Counted from the stretch's first letter, positions 1 through 6,606 are shown. The stretch is DNA of 7,888 nucleotides from Chloroflexales bacterium (GCA_013336035.1 JAAXUL010000341.1:1-7888); one strand, 5' to 3'. Notes: a model not told the origin generated them from the letters alone. A program made the numbers and translations.

Positions 1-681
1 CTGATCCTCGCCGACTTTGCCTCGCTCGCCGCCGTGCGCGCCGCCGCCGCCGAGCTGCTGGGCCGCCATAGCCGCATCGATGTGCTGGTCAATAACGCCG
101 GGCTCTTCGCGGGCGGGCGCAGGCTCAGCGCCGACGGCTACGAGCTGACCTTTGCCGTCAACCATCTGGCGCCCTTCCTGCTGACCGGCATGCTGCTCGA
201 CGCTCTCAGGGCCGCCGCGCCCGCGCGGGTGGTCACCGTCTCGTCGGGGGCCCATATGGCCGGGCGCGGCGGTTTTGACGCGCGTGTCGGGAGCCCCTAC
301 GAGGGCTTCCAGGCCTACGCCGAGTCGAAGCTGGCCAATGTGCTCTTCACCTACGAGCTGGTCCGCCGCCTCGAGGGCAGCGGCGTCGCGGCCAACTGTC
401 TGCACCCCGGCGCCGTCCGCACCAACTTCGGCGCCGACAGCGCGGGCCTTTTCGGTCTCGTCTTCGGCATGGCGAAGCCCTTCATGCTCTCGCCCGAGCA
501 GGGCGCCCAGACCTCGATCTACCTGGCCACGTCGCCCGATGTCGAGGGCGTGACCGGCAAGTACTTCGCCAGCCGCCGTGCCCAGCCGAGCTCCCCCGTC
601 TCGTACGACCGGGCCCTCCAGGCCCGCCTCTGGGCCCTGAGCGAGGATCTGGCCGATGTCGCCGCGCCCGTCGCGGCGTAG
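1..681 (+). CDS. Short-chain dehydrogenase/reductase (retinol dehydrogenase-like), 5' truncated
   Basis: This is the C-terminal ~226 residues of a classical SDR, an NAD(P)H-dependent cytosolic oxidoreductase. The frame is open to base 1, and the first residues (LILADFASLAAVRAAA) resemble the segment after beta-4 of the Rossmann fold. The gene therefore begins upstream, and the GTG at 34 is not its start. The N-terminal cofactor motif TGxxxGxG is outside the window. Visible landmarks are NNAG at bases 91-102, the catalytic-serine strand VVTVSSGAH around 229-255, and the YxxxK active site, with Tyr at 316-318 and Lys at 328-330. The tail (SPEQGAQTSIYLATSP, then VEGVTGKYF and a final LWALSEDL) is typical of the retinol dehydrogenase/WWOX-like SDR branch. 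The substrate cannot be read from sequence. Only one complete end is present, so operon context upstream is unknown. A hairpin follows 17 nt after the TAG stop. Confidence 0.9.
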   Translation: MILADFASLAAVRAAAAELLGRHSRIDVLVNNAGLFAGGRRLSADGYELTFAVNHLAPFLLTGMLLDALRAAAPARVVTVSSGAHMAGRGGFDARVGSPYEGFQAYAESKLANVLFTYELVRRLEGSGVAANCLHPGAVRTNFGADSAGLFGLVFGMAKPFMLSPEQGAQTSIYLATSPDVEGVTGKYFASRRAQPSSPVSYDRALQARLWALSEDLADVAAPVAA

Positions 682-698
682 TGTGTAAAGGGTTTTCG

Positions 699-721
699 CC
701 GGGGAGAAGCGCTCTCCCCGG
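699..721 (+). terminator. GC-rich hairpin after the SDR gene, possible terminator
   Basis: CCGGGGAGA (699-707) and TCTCCCCGG (713-721) are perfect reverse complements with a 5-nt loop, giving a 9-bp stem. It sits between the SDR stop and the next promoter, where a terminator is expected. No run of T follows (ACCTCCTTG), so it is not a canonical intrinsic terminator. It could instead act with Rho, protect the mRNA 3' end, or be a copy of a dispersed palindromic repeat. Confidence 0.45.
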
Positions 722-730
722 ACCTCCTTG

Positions 731-759
731 TTGACACAGATGCTCAGGGCACGTACACT
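731..759 (+). promoter_or_regulatory. Sigma-70-type promoter for the yqhA-cax unit
   Basis: TTGACA at 731-736 is a perfect -35 box. A 17-nt spacer leads to TACACT at 754-759, which matches TATAAT at four of six positions, including the key T1, A2 and T6. Transcription would start near 766, leaving about 25 nt of leader containing GAGG (781-784) seven bases before the ATG at 792. It is the clearest -35/-10 pair in the window. No operator-like inverted repeat overlaps it. Confidence 0.75.
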
Positions 760-791
760 TGGGGCAATTCGCCTTGCTGTGAGGATGAACA

Positions 792-1307
792 ATGTCGCGC
801 ATTCTATCAGCGTCCCGCTACATCGCCTTTATCCCTGTCATCTGTATCTTCCTCGCTGCCACCGCCCTCCTCCTCTTCGGCGCCGCCAGCACCATCCAGG
901 CCATCGTCGAGGTGATCTTCGCCGGCAAGCTCGACGGCAAGGTCGGCAAGGCCCTGCTGCTAGAGTCTATTGAGAATGTCGATATGTTCCTGCTCGGGAC
1001 GGTGATGTACGTGATCGCCATCGGCCTCTACGAGCTGTTTATCGACGATACGCTCGACCTTCCCAAGTGGCTCGAGATCCACGACCTCGACGATCTGAAG
1101 GATAAGCTGATCGGCGTGGTGATCGTCGTGTTTGGCGTGCTCTTCCTCGGCCAGGTGATCACCTGGGATGGGCAGCGCGATCTGCTGAACCCCGGCGCCG
1201 CCATCGCCCTGGTGATCGCCGCCCTGGCTTATTTCCTCAGCCACAAGAAGGCCAAGCTGCCTAAGGGCCCCGGTGACTACAAGGGCCCCGGTGACTACGA
1301 GGCCTAG
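792..1307 (+). CDS. YqhA/UPF0114 family four-helix membrane protein
   Basis: This 171-residue integral membrane protein resembles the YqhA (UPF0114) family, in which E. coli YqhA is about the same size. Hydrophobic helices lie at roughly residues 10-32, 63-83, 105-124 and 134-150. Family-like features are the N-terminal ASRYIAFIPV, helix 2 with the polar pair V-D (63-64) and its Y-E exit (80-81), and the WLEIHDLDDLKDKLIG segment entering helix 3, which parallels WLGKMDATSLKNKV in E. coli YqhA (recalled, not aligned by tool). The molecular role of the family is not settled and I assign none. The ATG at 792 is chosen because GAGG lies 7 nt upstream and a strong promoter lies just before it. The cytoplasmic tail contains a tandem KGPGDY-KGPGDY encoded by an exact 18-bp duplication. 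A Ca2+/H+ antiporter gene follows after 61 nt, probably on the same transcript. Confidence 0.85.
   Translation: MSRILSASRYIAFIPVICIFLAATALLLFGAASTIQAIVEVIFAGKLDGKVGKALLLESIENVDMFLLGTVMYVIAIGLYELFIDDTLDLPKWLEIHDLDDLKDKLIGVVIVVFGVLFLGQVITWDGQRDLLNPGAAIALVIAALAYFLSHKKAKLPKGPGDYKGPGDYEA
1263..1298 (+). repeat. Perfect 18-bp tandem duplication at the 3' end of the yqhA-like gene
   Basis: Bases 1263-1280 and 1281-1298 are identical 18-mers, in frame, each encoding KGPGDY. Together they form all but the last two residues of the protein. Identity at every wobble position points to a recent slippage duplication. It lies in the hydrophilic tail after the last membrane helix, where extra residues are likely to be tolerated. 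Confidence 0.9.
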
Positions 1308-1368
1308 CCAGTGTCTGTAGCTACGTGGACGCGGCCACGGCACCCGCCGCGAGATTACGAGGGCTCCC

Positions 1369-2526
1369 ATGAAGTGGCTGCGCTACATGACCGTCTTTGT
1401 GCCGATCGCGTTTGCGCTCGAGTTCATCCCCGGGCTCAAGAATGACCTGGCCCTCTTCGTCGTCTGCTGCCTGGGGCTCATCCCCCTGGCCGGCTTTCTC
1501 GGCGAGGCCACCGAGGAGCTGGCGATCCACACCGGCCCGAAGGTCGGCGGCCTGCTCAACGCGACCCTGGGCAACGCGGCCGAGCTGATCATCTCGATCG
1601 TGGCCCTCTCGCAGGGCAAGATCGAGCTAGTCAAGGCCTCGATCACGGGCTCGATCCTGGGCAACCTGCTGCTCATCCTCGGCCTGTCGCTGCTGCTGGG
1701 CGGCCTGCGCCACGGCATCCAGCGCTTCGACCGGCAGGCCGCCGGTGTGGCCGCCTCGATGATGACCCTGGCCGTGATCGGCCTGATCATCCCTACGATG
1801 TTCGAGGTGCTGCGCTCGATCGAGCTGGGCCAGTTTCAGGTCTTCAACACCGAGGTGGCTGACCCCGCCCTTAACTCGCTCAGCCTCGGCGTAGCGGCGG
1901 TGCTGATCGTGCTCTATATCCTGAGCCTGATCTTCACCTTCCGCCAGCCCCAGCGTGGCGTGGGCGGCCACACCGGCGTCGATGACAAGACCCCCGACGG
2001 CGCTGCCGAGCACCATGTCGCGAGGTGGAACGTGCCCACGGCCATCGGCGTGCTCGCCGCCGCCACCCTCGGGATCGTCTTCCTCAGCGAGTTCCTGGTC
2101 GGCGCCGTCGAGCCCTTCGCCGAGGCCCTGGGCCTCAGCGAGTTCTTCATCGGCATTATCATCATCCCGCTGGTGGGCAACGTCGCCGAGCATATCGTGG
2201 CGGTGCAGATGGCCGTGAAGAACAAGATGGACCTGGCCATGACCATCGCCATGGGCTCCTCGATGCAGGTGGCCCTGCTCGTCGGCCCGCTGCTGGTCTT
2301 CATCAGCCTGCTCTTCGGGCCCGAGATGACGCTCTTCTTCAGCGTGATCGAGGTGGCCGCCCTGACGCTTAGCGTGCTGATCGCGACGATCATCTCGGTG
2401 GACGGCGAGAGCAACTGGCTCGAGGGCGCCCAGCTGCTGGCGGTCTATGTGATCACCGCCCTGGGCTTCTTCTATATCACCTTCGGCGTGCCCGAGGAGG
2501 CGGCGCGGCTGCTCGGCGCGGGCTAG
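1369..2526 (+). CDS. cax: CAX-type calcium/proton (cation) antiporter
   Basis: This 385-residue inner-membrane exchanger of the Ca2+:cation antiporter superfamily (CAX branch) would expel Ca2+ in exchange for protons. The protein has two related halves, each with the diagnostic alpha-repeat. The first is GNAAE at residues 68-72 followed by SITGSILGNLLL at 91-102. The second is GNVAEH at 270-275 followed by MGSSMQVALL at 295-304. The Glu of each GN(A/V)AE motif (72 and 273) is the conserved cation-binding acid of the family. About eleven hydrophobic helices are visible. A hydrophilic linker at ~191-221 separates the halves and is modestly acidic and His-containing, where many family members have a strongly acidic loop. 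Length is normal. The ATG at 1369 is preceded by GAGGG (1359-1363) with 5-nt spacing. No separate promoter is evident in the 61-nt gap, which suggests cotranscription with the YqhA-like gene. Ca2+ is inferred from the family; other divalent cations or Na+ are possible. Confidence 0.93.
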   Translation: MKWLRYMTVFVPIAFALEFIPGLKNDLALFVVCCLGLIPLAGFLGEATEELAIHTGPKVGGLLNATLGNAAELIISIVALSQGKIELVKASITGSILGNLLLILGLSLLLGGLRHGIQRFDRQAAGVAASMMTLAVIGLIIPTMFEVLRSIELGQFQVFNTEVADPALNSLSLGVAAVLIVLYILSLIFTFRQPQRGVGGHTGVDDKTPDGAAEHHVARWNVPTAIGVLAAATLGIVFLSEFLVGAVEPFAEALGLSEFFIGIIIIPLVGNVAEHIVAVQMAVKNKMDLAMTIAMGSSMQVALLVGPLLVFISLLFGPEMTLFFSVIEVAALTLSVLIATIISVDGESNWLEGAQLLAVYVITALGFFYITFGVPEEAARLLGAG

Positions 2527-2552
2527 GCCGATTCGCCCCGCCGCCGCACCCG

Positions 2553-2561
2553 TGGTATGAT
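2553..2561 (+). promoter_or_regulatory. Extended -10 promoter abutting the methyltransferase start
   Basis: TGG followed by TATGAT (2556-2561) matches an extended -10 element (TGn plus five of six TATAAT bases). There is no good -35 hexamer 16-18 nt upstream. Transcription would begin near 2567-2569, only a few bases before the ATG at 2572. The nearly identical TGGTATAAT in front of the tRNA gene has the same 10-nt gap to the first functional base, which supports the reading. Confidence 0.6.
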
Positions 2562-2571
2562 GCGCGCCGCT

Positions 2572-3357
2572 ATGGCAACACAGACAGCAAGCTCATCGAT
2601 CTTCGACCATGTCGAGCGCGCCGCACGGGCCGATGGCAAGGCCGCCTACTTTCGCCTGCACCGCCACCGCTTCGCCGCGATGCTGCGCGCCATCGACGCC
2701 CTTAAGGGCGCGAGCGTGCTCGAGGTGGGCGTCACCCCCGGACACTTCACCGAGCTGCTCGTGCAGTCCGGCTATAAGGTCAGCGGCGTCGATCTCGACC
2801 CGAGCAAACGCCAGGCCCTCTGGGAGCGGCTGGGCGTCGAGGTGCGCCGCGCCAACCTCGAGCGCGAGCCGCTGCCCTTCGCCGACGGCAGCTTCGACTG
2901 GGTGGTCTTCTCCGAGGTGATCGAGCACCTGCTCTACTCGCCCCTGCCCGTTTTGCGCGAGTTCGCCCGCGTGCTGCGCCCGGGCGGGCGCCTGCTGGTG
3001 ACCACGCCCAACGAGCTGTATTTCAAGAGCCGCCTGCGCACAATCCTGCGCGCCGCCCTCTGGCTCCCGCTCAGCACCCGCGACGAGTTCCGCCACCAGA
3101 TGCTGCTCGAGGGCGAGGCCCGCTACACCACCCACGCCCGCACCTACACGATGAGCGAGCTGACCTGGCTGGTCGAGCAGGCTGGCCTGCGCGTGACCGC
3201 CAGCCGCTTCGAGGCCCCGTGGGAGCAGGTCGGCCTCGAGGCGGCCCGCCTGCGCACCCACCCCCTGCGCGTCATCGCCAAGGGCGCCTTCGCCGCGGTT
3301 ACCGCGGCCCTGCCGCCCACCCGCTCGATGCTGCTGGTCGTCGGCCGCAAAGGGTAG
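2572..3357 (+). CDS. Class I SAM-dependent methyltransferase (Methyltransf_11/23-like)
   Basis: This soluble 261-residue enzyme transfers a methyl group from S-adenosylmethionine to an unidentified substrate. The Rossmann-like core starts at residue 49. Motif I is VLEVGVTPGHFT (49-60), an E-x-G-x-x-x-G form. The acidic end of beta-2 is VSGVDLD (70-76). Motif II is the stretch LPFADGSFDWVVFSEVIEHL (101-120), and motif III is VLRPGGRLLVTTPNE (134-148). The pattern is that of ubiquinone/lipid-type and small-molecule methyltransferases, but the target cannot be deduced. Residues 185-205 (TTHARTYTMSELTWLVEQAGL) fit the usual late alpha-helical segment. In-frame ATGs at 2557 and 2560 overlap a likely -10 element (2556-2561) and have no Shine-Dalgarno, so the ATG at 2572 is preferred, implying a leaderless or nearly leaderless mRNA. 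Starting at 2557 would add five residues. A strong palindrome follows 19 nt after the stop. Confidence 0.88.
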   Translation: MATQTASSSIFDHVERAARADGKAAYFRLHRHRFAAMLRAIDALKGASVLEVGVTPGHFTELLVQSGYKVSGVDLDPSKRQALWERLGVEVRRANLEREPLPFADGSFDWVVFSEVIEHLLYSPLPVLREFARVLRPGGRLLVTTPNELYFKSRLRTILRAALWLPLSTRDEFRHQMLLEGEARYTTHARTYTMSELTWLVEQAGLRVTASRFEAPWEQVGLEAARLRTHPLRVIAKGAFAAVTAALPPTRSMLLVVGRKG

Positions 3358-3376
3358 TAGGGCCGCCCTCGCCCCG

Positions 3377-3407
3377 GCCCCCTCTTCCGCTGCGCGGGAG
3401 AGGGGGC
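3377..3407. repeat. REP-like GC-rich palindrome downstream of the methyltransferase
   Basis: Bases 3377-3390 pair with 3394-3407 in a 14-bp stem: GCCCCCTCT with AGAGGGGGC on the outside, one T-G wobble, then CCGC with GCGG, around a TGC apex. There is no T-run on either side, so it is a poor intrinsic terminator. The arm sequence (CCCCTCT, then CCGCTGCGCGG, then AGAGGGG), flanked on the left by GCCCTCGCCCCGG, resembles a widespread intergenic palindrome that I recall from GC-rich bacterial genomes. Dispersal in this genome is inferred, not seen, because only one copy lies in the window. Confidence 0.65.
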
Positions 3408-3443
3408 GATTGCTGCCTGCCCATCTGCGCCACCGCCGGCTCA

Positions 3444-3472
3444 TTCACTTTCCCCATAAATAGATCTATACT
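3444..3472 (+). promoter_or_regulatory. Sigma-70-like promoter for the ELW-repeat exoprotein
   Basis: TTCACT (3444-3449, four of six to TTGACA), a 17-nt spacer and TATACT (3467-3472, five of six to TATAAT) lie in a locally AT-rich patch of otherwise GC-rich DNA. Transcription would start near 3479, leaving a ~35-nt leader that carries a strong Shine-Dalgarno, GGAGG at 3504-3508, five bases before the ATG at 3514. Confidence 0.6.
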
Positions 3473-3513
3473 CATAGGGCACACTTCTCATCGTATTACC
3501 TGCGGAGGCTCCT

Positions 3514-6500
3514 ATGCCTGCGATCCGCACCCTCGCGAGCGCCACGCTGCTGCTCTGCGCTCTCTTGGGCAGCGCCATCGCCGCCCCAGCGCCCGCGGCC
3601 GAGCCCGGCCCCGCCGTCCGCCTCGTCGACCTCGACCCGCGGACGATCAACGACGGCAGCTTTCTGTGGATCGGCCCGCAGGTTAGCGCCGCCGGGCGTA
3701 TCTTCTTTATCGCCAGGACCCGCGATCTGGGCGCCGAGCTCTATCTGAGCGACGGCACCCTCAACAGCGCCCAGCTCGCAGCTGACCTCTGCCCTGGGCC
3801 GTGTAGCGGCTTCACTATACCAACCATCACTGTGGCCGGCACCAGGGTGTTCTTCGTCGGCAGCGACGGCCTCGACAGCGAGATCTGGAGCTTCGACGCC
3901 GCGACGCTACCCATCAGCCCATCGAAGCTCGACCTGAGCCCCGGCCCGGACTCCTCACAGGTTTCCGCGATGGTCGCCTTCGGCGGCCGGCTCGCCGCCG
4001 CCGTCACGACCAACGGCGACACGGAGCTGGTGATCACCGATGGCACGGCGGGCGGCACTGTGCGCTATGACCTCAACCCGGGCGCGAGCTCGTCCTACCC
4101 TGGCGGCCTCACTGTCGCGGGCAGTCGGCTGTTCTTCATCGCAACCAACGGCGCAGCCGGGCGTGAGCTCTGGACGACCACGGGCGGCGCGCCGACCATG
4201 CTCGAGCTCAACCCGACGGGCGACGCATTTACCTCTGGCTCTATCGTCGCGGCGGGCTCACGGGTCTTCTTCCTGGCCACCGATGGGGTCGGGGGCTTCG
4301 AGCCAGGCACAAGTGACGGTCTCACCGCCAGGCTCTTCGACCTGAATCCAGGTGGCGACAGCGTCAGCGAGGGCGGCTCGCTGGTCGCGACGAGCAGCCG
4401 GGCCTTCTTTATCGCCACCAATGGCAGCTCGGGCTACGAGCTCGGCACCAGCGACGGCGCCAGCGCCAGCCTGCTCGAGGTCGCCCCCGGCGCCAACGGC
4501 GGATTCAATGGCCCCTACGACACACTGGCGGCCACGAGCGGCCGGGTCTTTTTCTTCTCCGGACCGGCCGCTGGCTCGAGGCTTGGCACTAGCGACGGCG
4601 CTACGGTCGCCCTGTTCGCGATCAGCCCCGGCAGCTATCTGATCACCACCCCGAGCAGGGCCTTCTTCACGGCCGCTGAGACCGCAAATAGCTACGACCT
4701 GTGGACCAGCGACGGCGGGGCGCCCACCAGGCTCACTAACGGCTTCAACCTCGACCTGTACATGATGCCGCTGGTCGTCTCGGGCGAGCGCGTGATCTTT
4801 ACGCCGGGGAACGCCCCCGACGGGCGCGATCTGGGCACGAGCGACGGGCAGTCTGTCACTCTCTATGACTTTATCCCGGACAGCCCAGCGGTACCATACA
4901 AAGATTCGCTCGGCGATGGCCGCTTCTTGATCTGGGCCGATGACGGGGCGCGGGGCACTGAGCCCTTCCTACTCGACAGCGCGGTGATCGCCCTGGGCGA
5001 CATCGAGCCGGCCCATGGCGCGTCAGGCGTGATCAATGATATGGTGGCGGGCGGCGGGCGGGTCTTCTTCACCACCTGCACCGCCGAGCTTGGCTGCGAG
5101 CCGTGGCTGACCGACGGCACCCCCGAGGGCACGCACCCCCTGGACCTCTCCCCCGACCCACACGGCTCGTATCCCTCCAGGCCCACCCTCGTGGGCAGCA
5201 CGCTCTTCTTTACAGCCTTCTACGACGCGGGCGGCAGCACGCTCTGGTCCATCAATATGGCGGCGCCTGAGCCGCGGGCGACGCAGGTCAGGATCAGGGA
5301 CAGCGGCGATCCCTCAGTGCAGAGTCTGATTGGCGCCGGGAGGAAGCTCTTCTTCACCGCCAGAGACCAGGCGGACGATAATGAGCTGTGGGTGCTCGAC
5401 ACCACGCTGGCAAACCCGGCCCCGCAGAAGATCGATCTCAACTCCGCGGGAAGCTCAAACCCGTATGGGCTGACCCCATCGGGCGACGGAGTCTACTTTT
5501 CCGCCGATCGGGGGCAGGGCTATCTGCCGGGTTTCAGCGACGGCTCGCGCGCGACGATCTTCACCCTGGAGCCTACGGGCAGCACGGTCGCCGGCTACCT
5601 CACCGCTATCGGCGGCAGGGCCTACTTTATCGCCAAGAGCGACACCCTCGGCTACGAGCTGGGTGTGATCGACGGGGCGACGGCCACGGTGATCGAGCTC
5701 AACCCGAGCGGCGACGCCTTCACCACCGACTACCGGGGGCAGCTGAATAACCCATACTTCGCGCAGGTCGGCGCGAAGGCCTGCTTCCTTGCCTACACCG
5801 GGCCAGAGCGCTATGTGCCCGTGTGCGCCGAGGGCGCGCGCCTATCCACCTTTGACCTGCCGGCGGGCGGGGTGGCCCGCTCCTGGCCACCCCCGATCGT
5901 CGCGGGCGACAGATACTACTTCTCGTTTCACGCGTCCGCCACAGGCGAGGAGCTGGGCGTCACCGACGGCACAAGCGCGCAGATCCTCGATCTGGTGAGC
6001 GGCCCCGCCGGGAGCAGCCCGCAGCTGCTCGGCCGGGTCGGCGGCCGGGCCTTCTTCAGCACCACCACGCCGGACCGCGGGACGGAGCCGGCCATCAGCG
6101 ACGGCACCCTGGCCGGGAGCACCCTCTTCGATCTGGAGCCGGGGAGCGCCGGCTCGCACCCCGAGCCCTCGTACGCCGCCAGCGAGCGCGGGCTTCTCAC
6201 CGCGGCCACCAGCGCCACGGGGCGCGAGCCAGCCGTCCTGATCGGCGACAGCATCACCGTGCTCGACGTCAACCCAGGCCCGGCCGGCTCGAGCCCCACG
6301 CTCCTGGCCCCCGTGTATGGGCGCGCCGACGCGCTCTTCTGGGCCACGCGGGCGGGCCACGGCCAGGAGCTGTGGGCGAGCGGCGGCGCCCCCGCCTCTA
6401 CGCGCATGGTGCAGGAGATCGGCCCCGGCGCATCCTCGGGCCTGGACCCGCAAACAATAAACCCCTACCTGGTCGCGCAGACGGGCGCAGGGCCGTCGGC

Positions 6501-6606
6501 GCGGCTAGTCTTCATCGCCGACGACGGCACGGGCAATAACCCGTGGGCCATAGGCGTAGGGGCGTTCGCGGGCGAGTGGAGATGGCTGCCGATCGCGCAC
6601 CGCTAG
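3514..6606 (+). CDS. Exported ELWxxDGT/hyalin-like repeat protein (21 repeats)
   Basis: This 1030-residue secreted or surface protein of unknown function has a Sec-type signal peptide at residues 1-23: MPAIR, a hydrophobic core, then SAIA with cleavage before APAPA. The rest is 21 degenerate units of about 46 residues starting near 61, 109, 157, 203, 248, 294, 342, 380, 424, 468, 514, 561, 609, 657, 700, 753, 798, 843, 890, 936 and 996. The consensus is G-x-R-x-F-F-x-A, a Gly/Asp turn, E-L-W/G-x-(S/T)-D-G-(T), a short strand, then (D/E)LNPG. This is the ELWxxDGT repeat pattern, which I expect to form beta-sheet blades, possibly propellers. No enzymatic motif, transmembrane anchor or LPxTG signal is visible. 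The mature chain has six cysteines in three close pairs (93/97, 522/528, 757/771). It ends in EWRWLPIAHR, resembling short aromatic-LP(L/I) ends of exoproteins in Chloroflexota (recalled). It has its own promoter and strong GGAGG site and appears monocistronic. Binding or adhesion is a guess. Confidence 0.88.
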   Translation: MPAIRTLASATLLLCALLGSAIAAPAPAAEPGPAVRLVDLDPRTINDGSFLWIGPQVSAAGRIFFIARTRDLGAELYLSDGTLNSAQLAADLCPGPCSGFTIPTITVAGTRVFFVGSDGLDSEIWSFDAATLPISPSKLDLSPGPDSSQVSAMVAFGGRLAAAVTTNGDTELVITDGTAGGTVRYDLNPGASSSYPGGLTVAGSRLFFIATNGAAGRELWTTTGGAPTMLELNPTGDAFTSGSIVAAGSRVFFLATDGVGGFEPGTSDGLTARLFDLNPGGDSVSEGGSLVATSSRAFFIATNGSSGYELGTSDGASASLLEVAPGANGGFNGPYDTLAATSGRVFFFSGPAAGSRLGTSDGATVALFAISPGSYLITTPSRAFFTAAETANSYDLWTSDGGAPTRLTNGFNLDLYMMPLVVSGERVIFTPGNAPDGRDLGTSDGQSVTLYDFIPDSPAVPYKDSLGDGRFLIWADDGARGTEPFLLDSAVIALGDIEPAHGASGVINDMVAGGGRVFFTTCTAELGCEPWLTDGTPEGTHPLDLSPDPHGSYPSRPTLVGSTLFFTAFYDAGGSTLWSINMAAPEPRATQVRIRDSGDPSVQSLIGAGRKLFFTARDQADDNELWVLDTTLANPAPQKIDLNSAGSSNPYGLTPSGDGVYFSADRGQGYLPGFSDGSRATIFTLEPTGSTVAGYLTAIGGRAYFIAKSDTLGYELGVIDGATATVIELNPSGDAFTTDYRGQLNNPYFAQVGAKACFLAYTGPERYVPVCAEGARLSTFDLPAGGVARSWPPPIVAGDRYYFSFHASATGEELGVTDGTSAQILDLVSGPAGSSPQLLGRVGGRAFFSTTTPDRGTEPAISDGTLAGSTLFDLEPGSAGSHPEPSYAASERGLLTAATSATGREPAVLIGDSITVLDVNPGPAGSSPTLLAPVYGRADALFWATRAGHGQELWASGGAPASTRMVQEIGPGASSGLDPQTINPYLVAQTGAGPSARLVFIADDGTGNNPWAIGVGAFAGEWRWLPIAHR
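3694..6564 (+). repeat. Array of 21 ELWxxDGT-like protein repeats (~46 residues each)
   Basis: The protein-level array occupies residues 61-1017 of the exoprotein. Spacing between units is mostly 43-48 residues, with outliers of 38 (unit 7 to 8), 53 (15 to 16) and 60 (20 to 21). Units 4-9 are the most alike, with ATNGxxGxELxTSDG-type cores. Units 10, 14, 16, 19 and 21 are the most degenerate. Units 4 and 15 share nearly identical ends (ELNPTGDAFT and ELNPSGDAFT). The DNA copies have diverged at many positions, so the array is old overall. Confidence 0.8.

Noticed and set aside
34..36. GTG at 34 as the start of the SDR gene
   Set aside because: The in-frame codons before it already encode SDR-like sequence, and the essential N-terminal cofactor motif is missing, so the gene starts upstream of the window.
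2593..3444. 283-residue open frame on the minus strand across the methyltransferase
   Set aside because: It is an antisense shadow of a GC-rich gene. Its composition is low-complexity Ala/Gly/Glu, no domain is recognisable, and the + strand frame carries clear methyltransferase motifs.
3547..3561. Possible lipobox at the signal peptide Cys15 of the exoprotein
   Set aside because: The residue before Cys is Leu, not Gly/Ala/Ser, the Cys lies mid-hydrophobic core, and a good SAIA-A signal peptidase I site follows.
5842..6453. Long minus-strand open frames under the repeat exoprotein and elsewhere (e.g. 960-1370, 1627-2193, 6860-7456)
   Set aside because: All mirror convincing + strand genes and encode Arg/Ala/Gly-rich sequence without motifs, as expected from GC-biased third positions.
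3694..6564. Large repeat array as a CRISPR or DNA-level tandem satellite
   Set aside because: The periodicity is at protein level with diverged DNA copies in one continuous reading frame; there are no constant direct repeats with unique spacers.
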